From assembly GCA_021806865.1 (NCBI GenBank), contig JAKAPU010000151.1:1-6427 (forward strand): DNA of 6,427 bases, read 5' to 3'. The translations under genes were made by a program, and so were the position numbers. The DNA is from an archaeon. GTDB taxonomy: Archaea > Thermoproteota > Nitrososphaeria > Nitrososphaerales > CADDZS01. Below, piece by piece: positions 1 to 5,717 of this stretch (its first letter is position 1; the number at the start of each line of letters is the position of its first letter). The notes beneath the pieces were generated by a model that worked only from the letters and a program-made list of their open reading frames with translations, was not told the DNA's origin and made no database searches.

Positions 1-77
1 AGCTGAGCCAAAAATGTCATCTATTGATCGACTGTTGTACGACACTACACTAGAAGTGCTACTATCTCGCATACGCT

Positions 78-453
78 CAAGAGCTCGATAGCATTGTAAC
101 GAAGACACTGCATCATCATTGCTGATCGAGCACAGATGGATCTTTCAGACAGTAAGCGATCCAGTCGAGCTTTGACGTATCGACGCCAGGAAAGTAGGGC
201 ATTTCCAATTCTTTCAGGAGCTTCTTTTATCTCCGCGGAAAGTGGGGGTGTACAACACCTTACAAGGCTGCTCTGTAGTTCCTGTTCCTCAGTGGTAGCT
301 CCCATTCGAATATTCTCTCGAAATGTACAACGCAGTACTGAATAGGAACATCCGGATAGATTTCAGATAAAGGAGAGGTGGGGAAAGATTCTTGCGATCG
401 GATGGAACCTGAAGGTGTTAAACAGGCTAAAGAGTGCCACTGTCCTTGGAATC
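78..453 (-). pseudogene. Decayed IS256/Mutator-type transposase fragment (tentative)
   Basis: No intact gene lies in the first 547 bases. Read on the minus strand from about 453 down to 260, one frame gives a stretch ending in SEIYPDVPIQYCVVHFERI. This resembles the IS256-family core in which a 'yPd...Q.C.vH..RN' segment follows the second catalytic Asp; the Cys codon is at 332-334. A stop at 260-262 ends that frame. The neighbouring minus frame then carries LRYNAIELL at 78-104, reminiscent of the 'RTTNaIErl' segment near the catalytic Glu. The gap between the two, about 80 codons, is close to the spacing I recall for the family. The frame is broken, the 'SDg' Asp motif is not recognisable, and the N-terminal half is missing beyond about 455. 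If real, it is a dead, truncated insertion sequence. No terminal inverted repeats or target duplication were seen. The similarity rests on short motifs only. Confidence 0.35.
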
Positions 454-500
454 AAGCTTGCGCCCACAATACAGAGTTAGGAGACAACCTCCATAATAAA

Positions 501-520
501 TTCATAAAATTATTATATTT
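501..520 (+). promoter_or_regulatory. Putative archaeal TATA-type promoter for the 548 gene
   Basis: An A/T-only run lies just upstream of the GTG start and includes ttatattt at 513-520. By the archaeal rule that transcription starts about 26 nt past the TATA centre, this box would start the mRNA near 542, only a few bases before the start codon. An alternative box, ttcataaaat (501-510), would leave a leader of about 16 nt. The match is by composition and position only; no BRE is clear. Confidence 0.45.
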
Positions 521-527
521 CGTTTCT

Positions 528-543
528 GCTCTTTTTGAAGAGC
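528..543. promoter_or_regulatory. Perfect 6-bp inverted repeat before the start codon
   Basis: The arms gctctt (528-533) and aagagc (538-543) are exact complements around a 4-nt tttg spacer, ending 4 nt before the GTG at 548. It lies between the TATA-like box and the start codon and would cover the expected transcription start. That position suits an archaeal repressor operator, or a small hairpin at the 5' end of the mRNA if transcription starts upstream of it. Its 3' arm also supplies the only purine-rich gaagag resembling a ribosome binding site. One short repeat can occur by chance. Confidence 0.35.
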
Positions 544-547
544 TAAA

Positions 548-1633
548 GTGTACATTGATATAGATTCGCACATCTTCCCTAAGGAAGCTTTACCAGCTGC
601 TGAAAGCGCAGGTTATAGAGAGTATGTTGATGAAAGGGGAAGAGAATACATGGTCACGCCGCGCAAGAGTCTGAGAAATTGGGGGAAAAGATATTATGAT
701 CTGGAAGAAAGGCGCGCGGCTTTTAGAGATGCAGGCTTTGACAGACAGGTTCTGATATGTGACCAGGGTTTTGCTCCTGACTATGTTCCGCTGGAGACTA
801 GCATAAAGATATTCCAAGGTTACAATGACGCCGTCTCGCGTATACAGAAAGGAAATGAGGATTTCATTGGCTGCGCTGAGGTACCTCATCAAGATCCGAA
901 TGCGGCGATCAACGAAGCCAGAAGGGCGATAAATGATTTAGGCCTAAAGGCAATCAGAGTCTACGGTAGTTGGTCGGGAAAAAACATAGAATCGGAGGAT
1001 TGGCTACCATTTTTCGAACTTGTAAATGAACTGCGCGTTCCTTTGTTGTTCCATCCTCATGGAATCGCAGGACTCGGAGATGTCAATCCAAATATCTTGG
1101 GGCGCGACAGACTTCAAAATCTGGGATACGTTCGTGCGCCATCCGGAGAAATGAAACCAGTTTGGTTGCATGGAGGAATACCTGGCTTCGTGTTAGAAGC
1201 TTTTGTTTTCATATCAGGCTTGGTACTTCACGGCATCTTGAAAAAGTACCGGAACATAAACGTGTGCATTCTGGAATCTGGCGCGAGCTGGGTTCCATTC
1301 TTAGCTAGTAGACTAGACTATTTGAAAGAGACTATGAATGCAATGCGAAATGAAAACCCAAATTTCTATGGAACGTGGTGCCCTATAACGACAGATCCAA
1401 GTGAATATGTGAAGAGACATTTTTGGTTTACCCTAGATCATGTTGGAGAGGTAACCATACCGTTCTTGATCCGTGAACTGGGGATGGGAAGTCGCCTAGT
1501 TGTTCAGACTGATTTTCCTCATCCCGAGGGATCATTGGATGTGCTACGATGGGTAAAACAGATGGATATTTCAGATTCGGATAAAGAAAGAATACTTGGT
1601 AAGAATGCGGCTGAAATTCTAAAGATAGTCTAG
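548..1633 (+). CDS. ACMSD-type amidohydrolase / decarboxylase (Amidohydrolase_2 family)
   Basis: This 361-residue TIM-barrel protein belongs to the Amidohydrolase_2 superfamily, whose members include aminocarboxymuconate-semialdehyde decarboxylase (ACMSD), resorcylate decarboxylases and related hydrolases or hydratases. Visible landmarks are the strand-1 motif IDIDSH (Asp6, His8), strand-5 LLFHPHG (His169/His171), the ESGASWVPFLASRLD block (Glu243 onward), and the strand-8 metal ligand Asp322 in QTDFPHPEG. The length is usual for this subgroup. It has the single DxH form of motif 1 rather than DxHxH, and Glu243 near where ACMSD has a catalytic His; I recall both as common in the 'E-G-x-W-P' subgroup. 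No signal peptide or membrane segment is seen, so it is probably cytoplasmic. The GTG start is firm: an in-frame stop (536-538) lies just upstream, and the first internal Met (residue 35) would remove the metal motif. It is followed 12 nt later by a Rieske gene, suggesting co-transcription. Family is secure; substrate and reaction are unknown, with decarboxylation or ring hydrolysis most likely. Confidence 0.9.
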   Translation: MYIDIDSHIFPKEALPAAESAGYREYVDERGREYMVTPRKSLRNWGKRYYDLEERRAAFRDAGFDRQVLICDQGFAPDYVPLETSIKIFQGYNDAVSRIQKGNEDFIGCAEVPHQDPNAAINEARRAINDLGLKAIRVYGSWSGKNIESEDWLPFFELVNELRVPLLFHPHGIAGLGDVNPNILGRDRLQNLGYVRAPSGEMKPVWLHGGIPGFVLEAFVFISGLVLHGILKKYRNINVCILESGASWVPFLASRLDYLKETMNAMRNENPNFYGTWCPITTDPSEYVKRHFWFTLDHVGEVTIPFLIRELGMGSRLVVQTDFPHPEGSLDVLRWVKQMDISDSDKERILGKNAAEILKIV

Positions 1634-1645
1634 GCGAGTATTCCA

Positions 1646-2035
1646 ATGGAAGAGATGTACTTGGAAATTTCAGAAGAATCCAAGATTACTGAAATGGAAC
1701 CGTTCATTTTGAATCTGGCTGGAAGGGAAATTTGCCTGCTTAAGTTTCAGGGGAAATACTACGCATTCAGCAACATCTGTACACATATAGGAGGAAGGTT
1801 GTCTGAAGGGCGAGTCAACGCACATGGCCACGTGACTTGCCCGTATCACAAAGCTGTTTTCAACATAGTCACTGGCGAAAGTTTATCGTTTCCACCAAGA
1901 GGATTGACGACGTATGAGGTTAAAGTTGAAAGCGGCAAAGTCTATCTGAAGACGAGCCCTAATCCGGAAAAATGGCGAAAAGGGTTTCGAACGATACTTG
2001 ACACAAGGTTTCCGGATAAGGTGCCCCAAGAGTAG
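1646..2035 (+). CDS. Rieske [2Fe-2S] ferredoxin-like protein
   Basis: This 129-residue single-domain protein has the Rieske cluster motif C-x-H-x17-C-x2-H: Cys45-Thr-His47 and Cys65-Pro-Tyr-His68. The usual flanking features are present: LSEGR between the two loops, a VFNIVTGE turn, a PPRGL segment, and a final 'y.v.ve.gkvyl' strand. It lacks the extra cysteine pair of bc1-type Rieske proteins and has no transmembrane anchor, so it resembles the soluble ferredoxins of ring-hydroxylating dioxygenases or the small subunit of nitrite reductase. Two oddities: Lys69 follows CPYH where Gly is usual, and a basic tail of about 28 residues (102-129) extends past the fold, making it longer than the usual ~100-110. 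It starts 12 nt after the amidohydrolase stop. A Met at residue 4 is an alternative start, but its purine-rich GGAAGAG abuts the ATG too closely to favour it. The partner is unknown, as no oxygenase or reductase lies in the window. Electron transfer is inferred from the family. Confidence 0.92.
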   Translation: MEEMYLEISEESKITEMEPFILNLAGREICLLKFQGKYYAFSNICTHIGGRLSEGRVNAHGHVTCPYHKAVFNIVTGESLSFPPRGLTTYEVKVESGKVYLKTSPNPEKWRKGFRTILDTRFPDKVPQE

Positions 2036-2053
2036 TACACTTGTTGACTCGCG

Positions 2054-2099
2054 CTTTTATTTTCATTCTTCAACTCTGTGCTTTCTCTTTTCCTATTCT
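2054..2099 (+). terminator. U-rich archaeal-type terminator tract after the Rieske gene
   Basis: Starting 19 nt after the Rieske stop codon, the plus strand has successive T-rich runs: cttttattttc near 2054-2064, then ctttctctttt at 2081-2091. Archaeal RNA polymerase commonly terminates on such oligo-U stretches without a strong hairpin. Because the downstream gene converges, termination is expected here. Called by composition and position only. Confidence 0.5.
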
Positions 2100-2136
2100 C
2101 AATCTTGAGAAAATTGGCACCCAAATCAATACTTAG

Positions 2137-2159
2137 AAAAGATAGCTGCTCGATCTTCT
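2137..2159 (-). terminator. Weak hairpin plus U-run, possible terminator for the minus-strand unit
   Basis: On the minus strand, AGAAGAT (2159-2153) can pair with ATCTTTT (2143-2137) across a 9-nt loop, giving 7 pairs with one G-U. The pairing ends in a short U run. It lies about 55-75 nt past the transporter stop in the convergent gap. The stem is A/U-rich and weak, so it may equally be chance; an earlier ATTTTATTATG run just past the stop is an alternative termination site. Confidence 0.25.
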
Positions 2160-2212
2160 TATCAATTCCGACATGATGGTGGAGGACGAATCGATTTCAT
2201 AATAAAATGGTC

Positions 2213-3499
2213 CTAATGTGTAGCCTCTGTCAACTTGTGTCTATGACGGAATGATATCCACAGCACTATGCCTAAAATTCCCGTAGCAATCCATGGCAGT
2301 GCAATATTGTATACCATTGCTTCTACGAAAGAAGAATGTATCATTAGGGCTAGGCTCGCAGGTGCAAATAGAGGAGCGACTGAAAGTATGTTTATTCCCA
2401 ACCCTGAAGCCGCACTCGCATATTTTGAATCTACAGAGTCCTGGCCCAACGCAAGCGCTACTGGAAAGATTCCTGCGTATAGAAATCCGGCTGCGAATGC
2501 CATCACAATCGCAAGTATGTCATTATTTATCAGGACTAGTAATAATACGAAAACCCCTGCACCAACAGATGGTATCACGATTGCGATTGATTTTGAACCG
2601 ACCAGTTTCATTATTTTGTCCGATAACATTCCAAGTATAAGAGAACCTGCCGCAGCACCAACAAACACATAGCCAGTGTAATAACTGCTAATTGCGGGCG
2701 TGACATGCCTAACTGTATGCAGGTAATACGCTAGCCAAGTAATATAATCCGTCGATGCCCAGCTGTTCATGAATAGCATAACCACAGAAAAAATCAAGCC
2801 TAATGTCAAGAAATTTGTTATGACTTTCAGCTTGGCACCTTTATTCGCTTCCTCTGTTACGGAGGAAGAATAATTCGACTTGTTGACATCTTTCCCATAT
2901 AAGCCGCTAATTTCCCTCCTAAACGAATATAGGAACAGGAAGGATGCTACAGCTATCAGGAAGCCCCAACTAGCCGAATAGATGAAATTGTAAGTGTAGG
3001 TCTTGTAAATAGACCCCAGGTAACCCCCCATGAAGTCTCCACTGGTCACTCCTAACGTGAAACCCATGTTAAAGAAACCCATTGCGAGTCCGCGCCTGTT
3101 TGAGAAGAACTTGGCCAGCAAACCCGCAGCTACTGGCACAAAGACTCCTTCTCCCGCACCAGTTAGGACGCGTAGGATGAGCAACTCGTCATAGCTGCTT
3201 GCATAGGCCACCAATAATGTTGCTATAGAAAACACAGCGATTGAAAATGGAATCAGTATGGGAGTACGTAGTCTGTCAGAGATCCATCCTGACAAGAGTG
3301 GAAATGGAAGGTATCCGAGAAAGAAGGCTGAAGTCAACAATGCAAATTGCACGTTGGTTATATGGAGCTGGCTCTTCATGTAAAATATTGATACTGACAT
3401 GACGCCTAATCTATCGTTCGAGTAGGCCATGTAGGCTATTGTAAGAACAACTAGTAAGGAGTATCCTATGGCCGACGACTGCCGCCTAGTAAGCATCAT
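2213..3499 (-). CDS. MFS transporter, 12 TM, organic-anion/aromatic-acid permease-like
   Basis: This 428-residue major facilitator has about 12 hydrophobic segments in two halves, separated by a hydrophilic loop near residues 192-226. Motif A is visible after helix 2 as GWISDRLR (71-78) and recurs after helix 8 as GMLSDKIMK (290-298). Motif B, R-x3-G-x-G-x-G, is RVLTGAGEG at 110-118, a feature of proton-coupled carriers. A 'DR' pair at 29-30 in the first loop, followed by a 'F.lG' second helix, recalls the anion:cation symporter group that carries organic and aromatic acids, but this does not identify the substrate. The start lies inside the end of the upstream gene: the tandem ATG-ATG overlaps its last 14 nt, and no good ribosome binding site is seen, so translational coupling is likely. 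As the last gene of the minus-strand unit, it probably imports (or exports) the compound handled by its neighbours. Confidence 0.92.
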   Translation of the reverse strand: MMLTRRQSSAIGYSLLVVLTIAYMAYSNDRLGVMSVSIFYMKSQLHITNVQFALLTSAFFLGYLPFPLLSGWISDRLRTPILIPFSIAVFSIATLLVAYASSYDELLILRVLTGAGEGVFVPVAAGLLAKFFSNRRGLAMGFFNMGFTLGVTSGDFMGGYLGSIYKTYTYNFIYSASWGFLIAVASFLFLYSFRREISGLYGKDVNKSNYSSSVTEEANKGAKLKVITNFLTLGLIFSVVMLFMNSWASTDYITWLAYYLHTVRHVTPAISSYYTGYVFVGAAAGSLILGMLSDKIMKLVGSKSIAIVIPSVGAGVFVLLLVLINNDILAIVMAFAAGFLYAGIFPVALALGQDSVDSKYASAASGLGINILSVAPLFAPASLALMIHSSFVEAMVYNIALPWIATGILGIVLWISFRHRHKLTEATH

Positions 3500-4487
3500 T
3501 CAGCAGTTTCGTTCCTACACTCTGCTTAAGACCTTTTCTGTATATTGCGTTGGCTATTATGGCGTCATAAACAGGCGTGCCAATCATCTTGAAGATTGTG
3601 ATGTCTTCCCTATTTGATCTAGTCTTCTTACCCTTTACCACCTCATCTAGGCTACAGATGTCTTTAATTTCAATTGTGCCATTCGCAATTGGCTCATTCA
3701 CGTCAGCAGACATGAACCTTGCACTAATTTCGTCTATCGATGGAATACACACTACCTTGCAAAGTCGCAATACCTCGTCCGGTATTATCCGCATTCCTGG
3801 AGAAGCTGTCCCGATTGAGTTGATATGAGCGGCTTTATACAACCAATCCGCTCTCAGCACAGGGCCTTGAGAATTAGTAGCTTCGACGATAATGTCAGAA
3901 TTGGCAACCGCTCGAGGCTCAATACACCACTTGAAGCTTGCGTTGAACACGTTTGACGCATGTTCAATGAATTCATCCTTCTTGCGCTGTTGCTGTTGAA
4001 GGGTTGGGCTGTACACCTTCACTTCATCAAATTTTCTCACCGTATGTAACCCTAGCAGTTGTGCGATTGAATGTATTCCAGTTCCGTAGAGACCAACCGT
4101 TGAGGCGTCTGGATTGGCCAAGTACTTTGCTGCAAGAGCGGTCGCCGCCGCGGTCCGCATCAGATTGACTGAAAAAGAGTTGATAATACAGTTCAACTCC
4201 CCATTTTGACTGTCGTAGAGCAGTATCGTTTCGCCTGCCTCTGCGGCAGTTTTGTTTCCTCGAAATTGAGAGACGGAAAATCCTGACTTGGTTACAACGA
4301 TTTTTAGGTCTGGGATGTACGCACTCATTATCCTGAAGTTGCCTTGCTGCTCTATCTCGATCTTTTCTCTTGGCAAGACTCGGGATTTCCGAACATCGAT
4401 CGATTTTAGATCACTTTCTAAGTTGATGACAGCATCTTCATAAGAAAACATCTGTGAAACTGTCTTGTCATCTAAATAAAGTGTCAA
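3486..4487 (-). CDS. Ornithine cyclodeaminase / mu-crystallin family NAD(P)-dependent enzyme
   Basis: This 333-residue protein has full family length. Family members include ornithine cyclodeaminase, archaeal alanine dehydrogenase and ketimine reductase, which interconvert amino acids and imines with NAD(P). Seen in order: an N-terminal LYLDD start; Lys67 in the VTKSGF strand (substrate carboxylate region); NLMRTAAATALAAKYLA (108-124) with the conserved Arg111; the dinucleotide-binding loop VGLYGTGIHS (131-140); ADIIVEAT-like SDIIVEATN (197-205); NSIGTASPGMR (223-233), the usual 'iGa..Pg.rE' block; and ITIFKMIGTPVYD (296-308) near the C-terminus. The 'PxN...glP' segment after the Lys is replaced by SVSQFRGNK, and the nucleotide loop has GTGIHS instead of GxGxQA, so specificity may be unusual. 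Start choice: a TTG at 4485-4487, because an in-frame stop (4500-4502) lies just upstream and the first Met (residue 13) would cut into the conserved N-terminus. An 85-nt gap containing a pyrimidine-rich stretch separates it from the upstream amidohydrolase. Family is sure; reaction is not. Confidence 0.9.
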   Translation of the reverse strand: MTLYLDDKTVSQMFSYEDAVINLESDLKSIDVRKSRVLPREKIEIEQQGNFRIMSAYIPDLKIVVTKSGFSVSQFRGNKTAAEAGETILLYDSQNGELNCIINSFSVNLMRTAAATALAAKYLANPDASTVGLYGTGIHSIAQLLGLHTVRKFDEVKVYSPTLQQQQRKKDEFIEHASNVFNASFKWCIEPRAVANSDIIVEATNSQGPVLRADWLYKAAHINSIGTASPGMRIIPDEVLRLCKVVCIPSIDEISARFMSADVNEPIANGTIEIKDICSLDEVVKGKKTRSNREDITIFKMIGTPVYDAIIANAIYRKGLKQSVGTKLLNDAY

Positions 4488-4572
4488 TGCGTTATCGAAT
4501 CACTCTTTACTGAATCAACAGATTTTGAAAACAGAAGAAGTTCTGCGAATAATGACGACATTGAGCGTGTCG

Positions 4573-5526
4573 TTACACAGCTAGCTTGTACACCGTTGCC
4601 GCAGTTTTCCACATGACCCACTCTTTGTCTTCTTCAGAGATTCCTGAATCCTCTACATCCTTCATGCGCTTGGAATAAAGACACGGGGAGTACGTGGACC
4701 TCCACGTCGAGCACCAGTCGGTTCCCCACATGAGCCTATCCGCTCCCGCGTCGTGAACCGCTCTAGCTATGTGTTCGGGGGCAGTATCCGTTGCGTCCAA
4801 GTAGACGTTTTCGTGCTTCGAAGCCAGAGCCAGAGCCATTTCAAACAGGAAAGTGAACCCTCTGCCCATTTTAGTAATGACAATCGGTACTTCTGGATAG
4901 TGGTGGGCAAGCATGTCAACATACATTGGCACTCCGTGCCAAATGTAGGAACCAAACTGATTCCAGCCCGACATGAACTGAACTGGAAGTTTGTACTTCG
5001 CCAGTATATCCATCAAAGGGAATATGTCTTTTGCCATTTTCTCCGGAGCAGACTCCGTAGTAAATTGGTCAAGATTTGTTTCGCCCAACCCTTTGATGAC
5101 ACCAGAATCTACGCAAGTTTTAATCTCCTTCGCAATGTCATCGAAATCAACCTTCTTGCCCTCAGCAACGGGGAAACCTTCTTGGGTGAACATCAATCCT
5201 GCAAATCTGTCTGGATGTTTCTTACACGCATTTATGACCAGTGGATTTAGGTATCTGAACCCCGAAGGCTGAATGAGTGATTTGTCGATGCCGTGAGCAT
5301 CCATATCATTCAACAAGATCTCAGTAGCATCCTGTGGATCGCCCCAGACAGCTTTATGATAAGCAGGATCCTTAACCCTCAGTACGACGGCTTCTCGCCT
5401 AGAACCATTTAATCGCTTGCGCAACTCGAGAAGATTAGCCTGCTTGCCTATGAATGCATGTACGTGGCAATCAATAATCATTTCAAGTGAGCTAAATCGC
5501 TCCGACTCGAATATATGATTTTGCAT
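4573..5526 (-). CDS. Divergent Amidohydrolase_2 family protein with atypical metal site
   Basis: This 317-residue TIM-barrel protein opens its barrel with IIDCHVHAF (Asp19, His21, His23: the DxHxH metal motif) and ends it with ADRLMWGTDWC (strand 8, Asp270). The C-terminal 'W.kTAatVYKL' matches the usual 'i....na.rly.l' ending. In between, the strand-5 His normally found as 'P...H.G' is absent (PVQFMSGW, 182-188), and the strand-6 'aH.G' reads ITKMGRG (217-223), with Lys in place of His. Glu149 in GLGETN may contribute a ligand. It could be a hydrolase, decarboxylase or lactonase with a remodelled site, or a catalytically altered paralogue. The first ATG is preferred: it has an AGAAGG-like ribosome binding site ending 4 nt upstream and a TATA-like box about 45 nt upstream. 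Met16 (start 5481) would begin directly at MIIDCHVH and is the alternative. It leads the minus-strand unit, divergent from the Mo/W enzyme gene. It is not a close duplicate of the 548 protein. Substrate unknown. Confidence 0.88.
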   Translation of the reverse strand: MQNHIFESERFSSLEMIIDCHVHAFIGKQANLLELRKRLNGSRREAVVLRVKDPAYHKAVWGDPQDATEILLNDMDAHGIDKSLIQPSGFRYLNPLVINACKKHPDRFAGLMFTQEGFPVAEGKKVDFDDIAKEIKTCVDSGVIKGLGETNLDQFTTESAPEKMAKDIFPLMDILAKYKLPVQFMSGWNQFGSYIWHGVPMYVDMLAHHYPEVPIVITKMGRGFTFLFEMALALASKHENVYLDATDTAPEHIARAVHDAGADRLMWGTDWCSTWRSTYSPCLYSKRMKDVEDSGISEEDKEWVMWKTAATVYKLAV

Positions 5527-5530
5527 CCAG

Positions 5531-5576
5531 CCTTCTTTTTGATAGTCTCGCCCTTTGGGAAAGAGAAGATATATCC
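5531..5576 (-). promoter_or_regulatory. TATA-like promoter and ribosome binding site for the 5526 gene
   Basis: On the minus strand, gatatatc (5575-5568) forms a TATA-like box, and gaagg (5535-5531) lies 4 nt before the ATG. Transcription is expected to begin near 5545, leaving a leader of about 19 nt that contains the ribosome binding site. This supports the longer start for the amidohydrolase and the view that the minus-strand unit begins here. Confidence 0.45.
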
Positions 5577-5683
5577 GGATTGCGATTGTGTCTCTGCCAT
5601 TGGCTGCACGTTATGCTGATCTTACTTCATTTCTTTGCTAAGGCTGAGAACTGGATTCTAGCACGACATATCCTGTCTTGAAC

Positions 5684-5703
5684 AAATATTAATTAGCGTA
5701 CGC
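5684..5703 (+). promoter_or_regulatory. TATA-like promoter with adjacent GCGTACGC palindrome
   Basis: An A/T-only run, aaatattaatta (5684-5695), is centred about 28 nt before the ATG at 5718, predicting transcription start within a few bases of the codon and hence a leaderless mRNA. No ribosome binding site is visible, in agreement. Directly after the box lies the perfect 8-bp palindrome gcgtacgc (5696-5703), a position where a bound repressor would block polymerase entry. Box and palindrome are seen; function is inferred. Confidence 0.45.
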
Positions 5704-5717
5704 AAGTGTTTCCGAAT

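Noticed and set aside
45..305. Open frame of 86 codons on the minus strand
   Set aside because: No intact domain, low-complexity ending and no promoter; better explained as one frame of the decayed transposase-like stretch than as a gene.
136..345. Open frame of 69 codons on the plus strand
   Set aside because: Serine/arginine-rich with no recognisable motif; antisense to the transposase-like relic.
378..563. Open frame of 61 codons on the plus strand overlapping the GTG start at 548
   Set aside because: No family resemblance, and it would run through the promoter-like A/T tract; probably chance.
2268..2672. Plus-strand open frame of 134 codons
   Set aside because: Entirely antisense to the MFS transporter, whose protein has clear motifs; composition is that of a reverse-complement membrane protein.
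4753..5250. Plus-strand open frame of 165 codons
   Set aside because: Lies wholly antisense to the second amidohydrolase, which has clear family motifs; no domain of its own is visible.
5546..5566. Possible hairpin (tctc..ccctttggg..gaga) between the 5526-gene TATA box and its start
   Set aside because: The CCC/GGG core and the outer arms are out of register, leaving only a 3-bp stem; too weak to call.
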